DNA of 64,000 nt from Lactiplantibacillus daoliensis (GCF_005405005.1 NZ_BJDH01000002.1:362910-426909); one strand, 5' to 3'; shown: positions 8,306-17,522, numbered from the stretch's first letter. The notes: generated by a model not told the origin, from the letters alone. Numbers and translations are program-made.

Positions 8306-9115
8306 ATGCCCAAAAAGCTTAAATGGGGATTAATTGTCTGCATTGCTTTTCTCCTATCAATTATCGGTTTAGGGTTGGTCACTCAATTGCATACTGACCA
8401 AGCCAGTCATGTCATTACTGGTCAAAAACGGCCACTAATGTTGATTGCTGGTAGTGATAGTCAGCGTGATGACTTCGACCAGATGATCAAATCTTTGAAC
8501 GGATCACAACCACACCCAGTCATTAATGTGACCGTCGACAAGGACTTAAACGTCACTGCCACAGAAACCCGCGTCAAGCACTCCCAATTTAATGACAGCT
8601 TTATTGTGATTTTTTTCGAGAACAGCGCGGATACCAACGACACCATTATTGAACAAACTAAAGGGTTAGCAAATGCGGTCACCTATTTGCAGAAGCATTA
8701 CAAACTCACAACCGCCAACGCTCTAGGCTATTCAAATGGTGGCCTGATTTTCACCCGTTATCTTGCAGGGATGGCGACTTCGAAGCCATTAGCAATCCGT
8801 GATTTAATGCTAGTCGGGACACCATTCTTAGGCACTAGCGAATCACAACCGGATGAGACACTTTTTAAGCCACTGTTGGCTAAAAAGTCCCACTTTAAGT
8901 CGCTACACACCGTTCTCAATATTGCGGGCGACGCGGGCGATGGTGACGATCACGTGGTACCACTGACCAGCGTCACTGCTGGGAGCAAGCTATTTATGAA
9001 CGAGAGTCATCGCTATAACGCCATGACCATTAATCAAAAGAACATCAACCACGGCGACCTCTTAAAAGAACACTATCTAGCACGATTGGTACGTCAAAAT
9101 CTATTAAATCAATAA
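8306..9115 (+). CDS. DUF915-type alpha/beta hydrolase, membrane anchored or secreted
   Basis: 269 residues. The N terminus has lysines followed by a hydrophobic segment (residues 8-27), a signal peptide or anchor. The nucleophile elbow GYSNGG is near residue 142, GTPFLGT follows, and a late His is in NHGDLL. This fits the DUF915 group of alpha/beta hydrolases found in lactobacilli. GAGGTG precedes the ATG. It is probably cotranscribed with the carbonic anhydrase and followed by a hairpin region and terminator. The substrate is unknown. Confidence 0.8.
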   Translation: MPKKLKWGLIVCIAFLLSIIGLGLVTQLHTDQASHVITGQKRPLMLIAGSDSQRDDFDQMIKSLNGSQPHPVINVTVDKDLNVTATETRVKHSQFNDSFIVIFFENSADTNDTIIEQTKGLANAVTYLQKHYKLTTANALGYSNGGLIFTRYLAGMATSKPLAIRDLMLVGTPFLGTSESQPDETLFKPLLAKKSHFKSLHTVLNIAGDAGDGDDHVVPLTSVTAGSKLFMNESHRYNAMTINQKNINHGDLLKEHYLARLVRQNLLNQ

Positions 9116-9133
9116 CACGACTAAAAATCGAGA

Positions 9134-9243
9134 GTGGGACAAAAGGCGGTCTGCTACCGAGCATAGCCCAGAAAGTCGAATGATTGGCATTTTCAATCGT
9201 TCGACTTTCGTAGCTAAGCGGAGGTCGCAGCCTTTTGTTCCAC
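9134..9243. repeat. nested intergenic hairpin
   Basis: An outer stem GTGGGACAAAAGGC (9134-9147) pairs with GCCTTTTGTTCCAC (9230-9243). An inner stem GAAAGTCGAATGATT pairs with AATCGTTCGACTTTC. It resembles the GTGGGACA-type repeats I associate with lactobacillus intergenic regions; no other copy was found in this window. Confidence 0.6.
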
Positions 9244-9270
9244 GTTTCGGCTATAAATATTAGGAACAAC

Positions 9271-9309
9271 AAAAAGAGCCTGGGGTTTTGTCCCAGACTC
9301 GATTTTTTT
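9271..9309. terminator. bidirectional terminator
   Basis: AAAAAGAGCCTGGGG paired with TCCCAGACTCGATTTTTTT. It serves the hydrolase gene on the plus strand and the asparaginase gene on the minus strand. Confidence 0.75.
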
Positions 9310-9381
9310 ACTATTATGTTAATAGACTGACTTGAACCAGTCCCTCGTCGGCATGTTACCGGTAGCAACCGGAAATGTTTC

Positions 9382-10356
9382 TTATGAGTTAGCCGTGGCA
9401 ACAAACCGCGCTAATTCATCTGACGACATGCCGGCACTTACGCCGACCAATAGCTTGATGCGCGCCTTTTGACCATTCAAGCCTTGGCAGAAAATCACGC
9501 CCATTTGCTTCAATTGAACCCCGCCGCCTTCGTAGTCATACACATCCTGTGCAATTCCGTTAAAACAACGTGATACTAAGACAACTGGAATCCCCATGTC
9601 TAACAGTTTTTGTACAGCTGGTAAGGTTGCTGGTGGTAAGTTGCCGGCCCCTAAGGCTTCAATGACTACCCCGTTGGTCGTTGGTTGGGCGATAGCGTCA
9701 AACAATTCTGGTCCCATGCCCGCATAGGCTTTGATCAAAAAGACATTGTCTGCGACCGTCCGAATCGGACAAACCGTTGACCGCAATAAGGATTCAAAGA
9801 ACACCACGCCATGTTTTGCGACCAAACCAATCGGGCCAAAAGTTGGTGTCCGGAAGGTTGCAACATTGGTTGTATGCGTTTTGGTGACGTAGCGTGCCGA
9901 ATGAATTTCGTCATTCATAACAACCAAGACCCCTTTGTCGGCGGCATCTGGTGTGCTAGCGGTTTGAATTGCCGTTTCCAAATTATGCAATCCATCCGAG
10001 CCAATTTCATTGGCAGAACGCATCGCTCCCGTGACAACAACCGGTAATTCATTCGGTAATGTTAAATCTAAAAAGTACGCCGTTTCTTCTAACGTATCCG
10101 TCCCGTGGGTCACGACAACACCATCGACGCCTTCACTTGCGGCTTTCGCAATTCGCTGCTTCAATTCCAACATCCGTGCTGGCGTGATGTGTGGTGACGG
10201 TAAATTAAACACGTCTTCTGTTTCTAATTGAACTTCCCCACTAAATGGATTTTCATAGCTATCCAAAGGGTTTTGAGCGCCCGGCGCCATATTACCAGCC
10301 GCATCTGCGGACATCGCAATCGTCCCACCCGTATGCAACACTAAAATCTTTTTCAA
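9382..10356 (-). CDS. ansA: L-asparaginase, type I
   Basis: 324 residues. The two catalytic threonine regions are visible: LHTGGTIAMS at residues 7-16 and VVTHGTDTLEETAYF near residue 82. This is the cytoplasmic AnsA type since no signal peptide is present; it hydrolyses asparagine to aspartate and ammonia. The start is a TTG at 10356 with AGGAGG about 7 bases upstream. It stands alone between a terminator and a repeat element. Confidence 0.94.
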   Translation of the reverse strand: MKKILVLHTGGTIAMSADAAGNMAPGAQNPLDSYENPFSGEVQLETEDVFNLPSPHITPARMLELKQRIAKAASEGVDGVVVTHGTDTLEETAYFLDLTLPNELPVVVTGAMRSANEIGSDGLHNLETAIQTASTPDAADKGVLVVMNDEIHSARYVTKTHTTNVATFRTPTFGPIGLVAKHGVVFFESLLRSTVCPIRTVADNVFLIKAYAGMGPELFDAIAQPTTNGVVIEALGAGNLPPATLPAVQKLLDMGIPVVLVSRCFNGIAQDVYDYEGGGVQLKQMGVIFCQGLNGQKARIKLLVGVSAGMSSDELARFVATANS

Positions 10357-10490
10357 ATCGGTTTCCTCCTATATACCCTGCCTAAACTCAGTAAATGTAA
10401 TTTTAGGCTAGCTGGCGATTGATTGCAATCAAAAGTCGATCAGCATAGATTCACCTTCGTTACGTGGAGTTTTACCACACCCATGATTAA

Positions 10491-11038
10491 CTAAAGATTG
10501 AAAGACTCAAAAGTATCACTACTGTAACAGTATCAGTAACTGTTATGTCTAAAATCAACTCACCCAAATTTAGCGCTTCGTCAGTCAAAACCGATGTGCG
10601 GTGGGGGACGGTGCCAGCCAAGGTGCGGTCTGACGCCTCAATTCCAAGCCGACAAAACACGTCTTTGAATTGCCCTGCAAGACTAGCCAGCCAAGAACGC
10701 CGACTAGTCTTGCCGACACTGCACACCGATTTTGACTGACTCCGCTAAGCGTAATTAACTGATTTCCAGAATCAGCTGGAGGTTGTTGCCGATAACATCG
10801 GACGTGCAGGTGGCGTTAGGTCGGCATGTTTTTGCCGGTCTTACACCACGGACGGTCCGGGAGATTTGCGGTTTTAGCAAAGCTTCCGGGCGAGGGTCAA
10901 GACGTTCCCAAGGCTTGGGCCGGTCCCTCGTCCGCATGTTATCGGCAACAATCGGAAGCGGTAATATTCGACAAGTTTTCATTACCTGATTGTTGACGTA
11001 GTGGTGCAGACCGGTAATTTTTAACTTTCAGCCTTTAG
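10491..11038 (+). mobile_element. MITE-like intergenic repeat, full-length copy R1
   Basis: A 548 bp non-coding element. The ends are imperfect inverted repeats (CTAAAGATTGAAAG at 10491; CTTTCAGCCTTTAG ending at 11038). Module A (about 10491-10745) folds through GTCAGTCAAAACCGATGTGC against GCACACCGATTTTGACTGAC. Module B (about 10768-11038) folds through GTTGCCGATAACATCGGAC against GTTATCGGCAACAATCGG. Flanks TGATTAA and TAATTAA may be a worn target duplication. Related copies are at 40446, 41562, 51960, 55958 and 63441. No transposase is encoded. Confidence 0.85.
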
Positions 11039-11162
11039 TAATTAACCTAATTACACTCACTAACTAGCCTATTTACCTCCACGTTCACTTTTTTCCAAAT
11101 CAAGAAATCATTGATAAATTAACGTTTAGCCGCCTAATAGCCGCCAGACGTTGCGAATTTTG

Positions 11163-11191
11163 TTGACAAAATAATCGGCCACCTTTATAGT
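11163..11191 (+). promoter_or_regulatory. strong promoter of the ABC cluster
   Basis: TTGACA at 11163-11168 and TATAGT at 11186-11191 with a 17-base spacer, about 60 bp before the first ATPase gene. The -10 overlaps the operator-like dyad described next. Confidence 0.8.
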
Positions 11192-11211
11192 TAGTTACAT
11201 AAGCAACTAAC
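11190..11211. promoter_or_regulatory. probable operator of the YtrA-type GntR regulator
   Basis: A perfect dyad GTTAGTT-N8-AACTAAC that overlaps the -10 box. YtrA-family repressors bind such spaced dyads at their own operon promoters. The only GntR gene of the cluster is at 14152, so it is the likely binder. Confidence 0.6.
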
Positions 11212-11252
11212 CAAATAACAAACTAAGCTAATTAAAAAAGGAGTTACACATC

Positions 11253-12011
11253 ATGTCAACTACACCAATTATGACCGTAACCAACTTACACAAAACATAC
11301 GGTAAAGCCGGTTCTAAGCAATACGAAGCTTTAAAAGGCATCAACTTCGACGTCAATGCGGGCGAATTCGTCGGCATCATGGGCGCTTCCGGCTCAGGTA
11401 AAACGACCTTACTGAATATGCTCGCAACTTTAGATCAACCCACAAGTGGTGAAGTCACCATCAATCAACAACCCATCACTCATTTAAAAGGGAATCAACT
11501 GGCTGATTTTCGGGCCAAGGAAATTGGCTTCATTTTCCAAGATTTCAATCTGCTTGAAACCATGACAGCCTACGAAAACATTGCCTTACCCTTAACGTTA
11601 CAAAATACAGCTGCTAAAAAAATTAAGCCAGCCGTTGAAACCGTAGCTAGTCACTTAGGCATCGCTGAATTTTTAAACAACTATCCCAATGAACTTTCAG
11701 GTGGACAAAAACAACGAGTTGCCGCTGCACGTGCTTTAATCAACGAACCTGCCATGTTATTCGGTGATGAACCAACTGGGGCGCTTGATTCCAAATCGGC
11801 TCGCGAATTATTAGATTTATTCACTACCATCAATCGCGAACAAGCTGTCTCCATCCTACTCGTCACCCATGATCCCTTTTCAGCCAGTTATTGCCAACGA
11901 ATTTTATTCATTAAAGACGGTAAGATTGGTCAAGAATTAAAACGTGCGGACTTATCACGCAAAGATTTTTACCAACAAATTTTAGACACCCTCGGAACAT
12001 TCGAACAATAG
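11253..12011 (+). CDS. ABC transporter ATP-binding protein, MacB/BceA type
   Basis: 252 residues. Walker A GASGSGKTT is near residue 45, the signature LSGGQKQRVAAARAL near 148, and Walker B MLFGDEPTGALD near 168. It is of the LolD/BceA subgroup that pairs with FtsX-type permeases. The next gene, 18 bp downstream, encodes such a permease. Typical roles are export or detoxification of peptide antibiotics. AAAAAGGAG precedes the ATG. It is first gene of a seven-gene cluster with a YtrA-like repressor. Confidence 0.9.
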   Translation: MSTTPIMTVTNLHKTYGKAGSKQYEALKGINFDVNAGEFVGIMGASGSGKTTLLNMLATLDQPTSGEVTINQQPITHLKGNQLADFRAKEIGFIFQDFNLLETMTAYENIALPLTLQNTAAKKIKPAVETVASHLGIAEFLNNYPNELSGGQKQRVAAARALINEPAMLFGDEPTGALDSKSARELLDLFTTINREQAVSILLVTHDPFSASYCQRILFIKDGKIGQELKRADLSRKDFYQQILDTLGTFEQ

Positions 12012-12029
12012 AAAGGAGCCGTTCACAAT

Positions 12030-13820
12030 ATGTTAACTAAACTTGCCATGACCGGCTTTCAAAAACGCTGGCGTGATTACTTGGTCTTATTCTCTGGTTT
12101 GATCATGTCCAGCGCCATCTTCTACATGTTTGAATCCTTAGCCACTAACAAAACATTCTTGAAACAAAATACCGGCATTAGTATGGTCGGCATCATTTTC
12201 CAATTTGGTTCTGTCCTCCTTACCATCATCACCTTGGTTTATATCGGTTACGCCAACTCGTTCCTGCTCAGCATGCGCAAACGTGACTACGGTCTGTTCA
12301 TGCTAGTCGGCGCCCGCAAAGGTAAAATTGGTCAACTCATTTGGTTAGAAACGCTCTTAGTTGGGGTTACGGCCACACTGTTTGGAATTATCGTTGGGAC
12401 CTTGCTCACATTAGGACTGAGTCAACTACTCATCAATAGCCTTGGCTTAACTTTGCATCACTTATCCGCTTGGTATTTTCCAGCAGCGTTAACGACACTC
12501 TTACTCTACGTTGGCTTGTTCTTACTGGCTGGGTTCTTCAACTTACTGGCCTTAACGAAAACGCCAGCGTTGAAATTATTACACAGTAACGATCAACCCA
12601 ACCGTCCCAAGTTAAAACCAGCCCGTCAATTAGTTGAAGTTATCATCGGTCTCATTTCAATTGCGATCGGTTACTGGTCAATGGCTAATTTGGACAAGTT
12701 ACAGATGGCAGGCATTGGGATTGCCTTAGTGACAATCGTTTTAGGCACCTACCTCCTCTTTAACGCGATCTTTGTCTGGCTGGTTGTCTTATCAAAACGC
12801 TTGCCATTTGCCAATCGTGGGCTCAATGGATTCACTTTATCGCAATTAAGTTTCCGGATTCGCAACTACACCAAAATTTTATCGATCGTCGCCATGCTCT
12901 TCGCATTGGCGCTCGGTGCGATTACAGTTGGGATGGGCTTTCATCGCCAAGTCCCACTAATGGTCAACGGTGGAAATGCCTATGATATGGGTCTGGTTAA
13001 CGCCACTCATAGTCAACAGCAACAGATCAAAGCGCTAAACCCAACTACCGAAAGCACTTATCGTTTCAAAGTTGGTCCTAAAGCGGTTTACTATCGTGCG
13101 AGTGATTTTGACCGCAATCCATTTATCACCATGGATCAGGCTGGTCATAACCAACTCAAGTTTACTACGGCGCATAACAACGCTAAACAATTACTCAAAT
13201 CACGGACCAGTTATCAACTTAGTGCCTTGCAAGGTAGTGCACAACAACGATTAGGGACCCAGATGTTATCAGACGCGCAATATGCAAAACTGACCCAACC
13301 AGAACAACGCTTGACCGTTTTTGCCACACAAGATGTTACAGCGCACACAGCCGCCTTGAAACAGCTCGCTACCAGTCAACGCCACCGCGATGCCGGTTTG
13401 ACCGGTGAAATGTTGGGTGGTCGTTACACTGGCTACCAACTGATCAATAGCATGTATTCCGGCTTACAATTCATGGGCTTCTTCTTAGGAGTCGCTTTCC
13501 TAGCCATGTTAGCCAGTTGCTTAATGTTCAAAATCCTATCGGGTGCCGCCGCGGACCAACACCGTTACGTCATGCTTGATAAGATTGGTACTCGTAAAGC
13601 CTTATTGAACGGTGCTTTACGCAAAGAAATTGCTGTCTTATTCATCCTGCCTGGCATTGTCGGTGTCATTCACGTTCTTTTCGGTTTAAAAATGTTTAGT
13701 TTCATTATGGTCGGGTCACCTTACACCGGCATCTGGTTACCATTTTTAATTTTTGCGGGACTCTATTTAATCTACTATCTCATCACGGTCCAAATTTATC
13801 GGCGGATCGTCTTACAATAA
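12030..13820 (+). CDS. FtsX-family ABC permease, BceB-like
   Basis: 596 residues, ten predicted hydrophobic segments in the BceB arrangement: four N-terminal (about residues 18-40, 50-75, 105-130, 145-170), further pairs near 200-255, one at 285-310, a large extracytoplasmic region from about 310 to 480, and three C-terminal segments. It partners the upstream ATPase. BceAB systems sense and detoxify cell-wall-active peptides, but no BceRS two-component system is adjacent here. GAAAGGAG precedes the ATG. Confidence 0.88.
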   Translation: MLTKLAMTGFQKRWRDYLVLFSGLIMSSAIFYMFESLATNKTFLKQNTGISMVGIIFQFGSVLLTIITLVYIGYANSFLLSMRKRDYGLFMLVGARKGKIGQLIWLETLLVGVTATLFGIIVGTLLTLGLSQLLINSLGLTLHHLSAWYFPAALTTLLLYVGLFLLAGFFNLLALTKTPALKLLHSNDQPNRPKLKPARQLVEVIIGLISIAIGYWSMANLDKLQMAGIGIALVTIVLGTYLLFNAIFVWLVVLSKRLPFANRGLNGFTLSQLSFRIRNYTKILSIVAMLFALALGAITVGMGFHRQVPLMVNGGNAYDMGLVNATHSQQQQIKALNPTTESTYRFKVGPKAVYYRASDFDRNPFITMDQAGHNQLKFTTAHNNAKQLLKSRTSYQLSALQGSAQQRLGTQMLSDAQYAKLTQPEQRLTVFATQDVTAHTAALKQLATSQRHRDAGLTGEMLGGRYTGYQLINSMYSGLQFMGFFLGVAFLAMLASCLMFKILSGAAADQHRYVMLDKIGTRKALLNGALRKEIAVLFILPGIVGVIHVLFGLKMFSFIMVGSPYTGIWLPFLIFAGLYLIYYLITVQIYRRIVLQ

Positions 13821-13842
13821 CCTTTTGGAGGAGGAATGAATC

Positions 13843-14121
13843 ATGGTATACTTTGGATTAGTCGCTTTATTAATCGTTATTACGCCAATTCATCGTTACG
13901 TCTTAGCTAGTCAGAAACAGTTCTGGCTCGGTGGCTTGATGCCATTACTTTGGCTCGCCGCCAACTTGATCACCGCCAATGTTATCGGCTTTGCCCATCA
14001 GGATACATTGTTAGCAGTGCTTGGAATGCTGCTACTGGTCTCCTGCTGGATTGCCGCGCGCATTGATCGGACTGAACATCAATTAACCTTGACACGTCAC
14101 CATAAAATTGCAACCAAATAA
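13843..14121 (+). CDS. small membrane protein of the ABC cluster
   Basis: 92 residues with three hydrophobic segments (about 3-13, 26-48 and 52-68) and a basic tail. GGAGGAGG lies about 9 bases before the ATG. It sits 22 bp after the permease and 30 bp before the GntR gene, so it is in the same transcript. Family not recognised; a subunit or accessory of one of the two transporters is possible. Confidence 0.7.
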   Translation: MVYFGLVALLIVITPIHRYVLASQKQFWLGGLMPLLWLAANLITANVIGFAHQDTLLAVLGMLLLVSCWIAARIDRTEHQLTLTRHHKIATK

Positions 14122-14151
14122 CGATTAACCCACTGCAATGAGGTGAAAAAT

Positions 14152-14523
14152 ATGCAGTTCAACTTTAATAGTACCGAACCAATCTATTTACAAGTTGCTG
14201 AACAAATTGAAGAAGCAATCTTTGCACGCACATTTGCAGAAGGTGAACAGATTCCTTCTACAACTGAAATTTCTAAAGAGTTTCACATTAATCCCGCCAC
14301 CGTTTTAAAAGGCATGAACATCCTAGTCGATGCCAATCTGATTGAAAAACGGCGAGGTGTCGGCATGTTCGTCATTGGCGGCGCCCAAGGACGGATCGTC
14401 GAGAAACGGCGCAATCAATTCTATGATGACTACGTCAAAAATTTGGTGAGTGAAGCCCGAAAATTGCACATTACGAAACAAGAACTTGCACAATTAATTG
14501 AACGGGGGTTTTCAACGAAATGA
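14152..14523 (+). CDS. GntR-family transcriptional regulator, YtrA type
   Basis: 123 residues, the short YtrA class: winged helix from about 8-75 (PIYLQVAEQIEEAIFARTF, then EIPSTTEISKEFHINPATVLKGMN-like recognition region) with a short C-terminal helical dimerisation tail and no ligand domain. The start is taken as the ATG at 14152, with GAGGTGAAAAAT before it. Its stop overlaps the next start as ATGA. It probably represses the cluster through the dyad at 11190-11211. Confidence 0.9.
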   Translation: MQFNFNSTEPIYLQVAEQIEEAIFARTFAEGEQIPSTTEISKEFHINPATVLKGMNILVDANLIEKRRGVGMFVIGGAQGRIVEKRRNQFYDDYVKNLVSEARKLHITKQELAQLIERGFSTK

Positions 14524-15395
14524 GCATTCAAATTCACGCCGTTAGTCAAAGTTTCCACGGCAGATCAATTCTTAAAGATATCAATTTAACGATTGAACCG
14601 AATAAGATTTATGGTCTGCTTGGCCGTAACGGGGCCGGTAAAAGTACCTTACTGAACATTATCAGTAATCGGATCTTTCCCAGCCAAGGAACCGTTACTT
14701 TAGACGAAGAATCCATGAATGACAATGATCGGACACTTGGCCGCATCTATTTAATGAGTGAAGTCAACTTGTATTCTGAACGGGCCAAGCTTAATAAATT
14801 ATTTGATACTACGGAACTGATGTATGGTAGCTTCAATCGCCAATACGCCAATGACCTCGCTGATAAGTTTGGCTTAGATCTCACGTCGCGCTTCGGCAAA
14901 CTTTCAACCGGTTACCGGTCCATCTTCAAGTTAATTGTCGCGTTGTGTGTCCCCGCTGACTACATCTTCCTAGACGAACCGGTCTTAGGTCTCGATGCTA
15001 ATCACCGTGAATTGTTCTACCAAGAATTGATTGAAACTTATTCGGAGACGCCCCGGACATTTGTGATCTCGACCCACTTAATTGAAGAAATCGCCAATTT
15101 AATCGAGCACGTTTTCGTCTTAGATGACCACAAGATCGTCATCAATGGTAGTGTCCCAGACATTCTGGAACGTGCCTATACGATTTCCGGTCCAGACGCC
15201 GACGTCAAACAATACACTGCCGGCTTAAATATCATCGGCGAAGACCATTTGGGTGGTATCACCGCGCACTACGTCTATGGTGCCTTAGCTGATGACCGCC
15301 CCATTCCAGACACCGTTAAGTTGGAACACTTGGACTTACAAAAACTGTTCATCAACTTAACGACTGAAAAGAAGGCTGCTGCCCATGTCAGCTAA
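14520..15395 (+). CDS. ABC transporter ATP-binding protein, YtrB-like
   Basis: 291 residues. Walker A GRNGAGKST near residue 37 and Walker B YIFLDEPVLGLD near 152 are intact. The signature loop reads LSTGYRSIFKLIVAL rather than the canonical LSGGQ, as is common in the YtrB/CcmA-like group. The C-terminal 70 residues are a family-specific extension. It overlaps the GntR gene by 4 bases and the following permease by 11, so the genes are translationally coupled. It likely energises the two permeases at 15385 and 16212. Confidence 0.87.
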   Translation: MSIQIHAVSQSFHGRSILKDINLTIEPNKIYGLLGRNGAGKSTLLNIISNRIFPSQGTVTLDEESMNDNDRTLGRIYLMSEVNLYSERAKLNKLFDTTELMYGSFNRQYANDLADKFGLDLTSRFGKLSTGYRSIFKLIVALCVPADYIFLDEPVLGLDANHRELFYQELIETYSETPRTFVISTHLIEEIANLIEHVFVLDDHKIVINGSVPDILERAYTISGPDADVKQYTAGLNIIGEDHLGGITAHYVYGALADDRPIPDTVKLEHLDLQKLFINLTTEKKAAAHVS

Positions 15396-16194
15396 ACTAA
15401 AAGCAACGACACGTTACTTGTTGCGAGAACAATTAAGCTATTTAGGCATCGTTTATCTGATCGTGCTCGCGGTATTGATTGGGATGCCCCTGATTTCGGC
15501 CATCTTCAATCATAATCTCACTTGGCAGCTCTTCCTGAACTCATTATCGATCAATGTTGGCTTTATCTTCAGTTGCTTCATTTTCATCCTGCCAATGCTG
15601 ACTTACGATAACTTCAAACTTTTGATTCAAAATGGGACCTCACGGAAAACGTACTGGCGAGCTCGGATGCTTAACATCATCAGTCTGAGCTTCATCGGGG
15701 AAGTCATCGCCATGGCCTACTACTTTTTCGTCACGAATGCGATCGCACATCGCAGCTTTAGCGCTGGCTTTAAATATGAATTTTACGGCCAGCTTTACGG
15801 TAACTTCTTTGGTGCCCATAATCTTGCCGGTAATCTCCTGATGAACTTCATCTTCATGTGGCTGGCTTTCATCATGCTAGGCTTATGTGGCATGGCCGTT
15901 GGCAGTATTTTCAGCTTGCTGACGAAGACCGTTCGACGCGTTGTGATTATTGCAGTACCAATCTTAGGACTTTTCTTTTTAGGCTTTTTGGTCAATTGGA
16001 TTGCCCGGACCTCGATTCATCTCAACTTTGAAGGGCTCGCAAAATTTCTCGGCTTTTTAGTTGGGTTCACGGGTGATCACCAAGTTGGCCCATTGAATCC
16101 GCTGATTGCGACTGGCACCATGCTCGTCATCAGCGTCATCATGGCCGGCATCGCCTACTACTTCAATCACAAGCTTAAAATCAAGAATGCCTAA
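15385..16194 (+). CDS. ABC permease, six-segment type
   Basis: 269 residues with six hydrophobic segments (about 17-40, 52-75, 100-122, 148-178, 190-208, 240-262). It has no signature beyond being a homolog of the next gene (shared FKL.IQNG.SR.TY.RAR.. loop and KTVRRV motif). It overlaps the ATPase gene and is followed 17 bp later by its paralog, consistent with a heterodimeric transporter. Confidence 0.82.
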   Translation: MSAKLKATTRYLLREQLSYLGIVYLIVLAVLIGMPLISAIFNHNLTWQLFLNSLSINVGFIFSCFIFILPMLTYDNFKLLIQNGTSRKTYWRARMLNIISLSFIGEVIAMAYYFFVTNAIAHRSFSAGFKYEFYGQLYGNFFGAHNLAGNLLMNFIFMWLAFIMLGLCGMAVGSIFSLLTKTVRRVVIIAVPILGLFFLGFLVNWIARTSIHLNFEGLAKFLGFLVGFTGDHQVGPLNPLIATGTMLVISVIMAGIAYYFNHKLKIKNA

Positions 16195-16211
16195 GTCGGA
16201 GGAGGTTAACA

Positions 16212-17000
16212 ATGTCGAATAAAACTTGGCGTTTATCCCGTTACTTGTTCAAGGATCAGTTGTTCTACCTGGGTTGGTCCTACCTAACGATTATCTTAGT
16301 TGAAACACTGTTGCCGTTTGCCTCGGCCTTGCTGAGTGGCACGGCCAGCACGTTTAGTTGGCGGTCACATTTAAGTGGTCTAGGAATCGGCGCCATCTTC
16401 GCGTTCTTCGTGCTCATTTTCAGCTTACAGACTTATGAAGGCTTCAAGCTGTTCATTCAAAATGGCATTTCGCGCCGCACTTACTTACGGGCCCGCCTTG
16501 GTAACTTAGGCTTGATGAGTTTACTGGGCGTCGTCCTAGCGGTGATTAATGATTTTGCCATCTCCGCTCCATTATTGCGTATCGACGTGTTCGGCTTTCT
16601 GGCACGCGGCCCATATGAAATGTACGCGAAGTTCTTCGGTAACAACGTCTTTGCAACGGTGCTCATTTATATGCTATTCTTATGGATTTTCTTTATTACT
16701 GTCGGCCTGTTCGGTATCGCTGTCAGCAGTCTACTGGACTTGTTAACCAAAACAGTGCGCCGTGTGATTTATATCGTCGTCCCAATTTTAGGAATCTTCC
16801 TACTAGGATTCGTTGCCTCAAATGGCACTACCAATCAGGCTTCGATAGGGGTTGTCAACTTCGCCAAATTTCTGCTCGGTTATCGCGAAACACTTGGCCT
16901 GTTTAACCCGTTCATGCCAATGTTGACAATGGTTGTCTGCAGCCTCATCTTTGGCGCCATTGCTTACACGTTCCATCTTAAATTAAAGGTCAAAAATTAA
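16212..17000 (+). CDS. ABC permease, paralog of the preceding gene
   Basis: 262 residues, six hydrophobic segments, and the same GFKLFIQNGISRRTYLRAR loop and LTKTVRRVIYIVVPILGIFLLGF segment as the gene before it, so tandem duplication is likely. GGAGGAGG precedes the ATG. It is last gene of the ABC cluster and ends in a strong terminator. The substrate is unknown. Confidence 0.82.
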   Translation: MSNKTWRLSRYLFKDQLFYLGWSYLTIILVETLLPFASALLSGTASTFSWRSHLSGLGIGAIFAFFVLIFSLQTYEGFKLFIQNGISRRTYLRARLGNLGLMSLLGVVLAVINDFAISAPLLRIDVFGFLARGPYEMYAKFFGNNVFATVLIYMLFLWIFFITVGLFGIAVSSLLDLLTKTVRRVIYIVVPILGIFLLGFVASNGTTNQASIGVVNFAKFLLGYRETLGLFNPFMPMLTMVVCSLIFGAIAYTFHLKLKVKN

Positions 17001-17005
17001 GCGCT

Positions 17006-17040
17006 AAAAAACGGCTATCCGCGATTGGATAGCCGTTTTT
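17006..17040. terminator. bidirectional terminator
   Basis: AAAAAACGGCTATCC and GGATAGCCGTTTTT form a perfect stem between the convergent ABC cluster and the stress-protein gene. Confidence 0.85.
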
Positions 17041-17051
17041 GTCTGCCAAGA

Positions 17052-17522
17052 TTATTTGGCAACTTGTGTATTATTTAAATCAGTTTTTACGACGATGACA
17101 TCCGTCAAGGCATTCCGCTGTACGAATGTGGTCACGGAGCCTTCAAGGACCCGTTCCATCGCATTTAACCCAGTGGCGCCCATCATGATCAAGTCGTTGT
17201 GATGATCTTCAACGAAGTCTTGCGAGATGATTGGTTTAGGACTACCCATTCGAATATGGAACTCAATATCATCAAAACCATTCTTTTTAATGGTTTCGAC
17301 AAGCCCCTTCAAATAAGCTTCTGAATCCTGAACCAATTGGTACGTAATGTCGCCATCCGCCAAGCCGGCCAAGTTGTACCCAAATTGACCAGGGTCAATC
17401 ACGGATAAAACGTCAACGTGAGCTTGATTACGCTTAGCAACTTCAATCGCCTTATTTAAAGCGACTTCCGCTTGTTTCGAACCGTCTAGGGGAACTAAAA
17501 TATTCGTATATTCTTGTAACAT
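17052..17522 (-). CDS. universal stress protein family protein
   Basis: 156 residues, single Usp domain. The ATP-binding motif GATGLNAMERVLEGSVT is near residues 124-140 and the N-terminal strand NILVPLDGS is present. The start is placed at the ATG at 17522 (AAAGGGTG upstream), which gives the normal N terminus; a longer frame to 17588 has no family similarity. It is monocistronic. Confidence 0.9.
   Translation of the reverse strand: MLQEYTNILVPLDGSKQAEVALNKAIEVAKRNQAHVDVLSVIDPGQFGYNLAGLADGDITYQLVQDSEAYLKGLVETIKKNGFDDIEFHIRMGSPKPIISQDFVEDHHNDLIMMGATGLNAMERVLEGSVTTFVQRNALTDVIVVKTDLNNTQVAK

Noticed and set aside
10487..10726. Open frame of 79 codons in module A of repeat R1, with similar frames at 52191-52478 and 63480-63725.
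   Set aside because: The frame recurs in three of six copies, but starts are GTG within the hairpin stem with no ribosome site, other copies have it shifted or interrupted, and the palindromic structure explains the conservation better.
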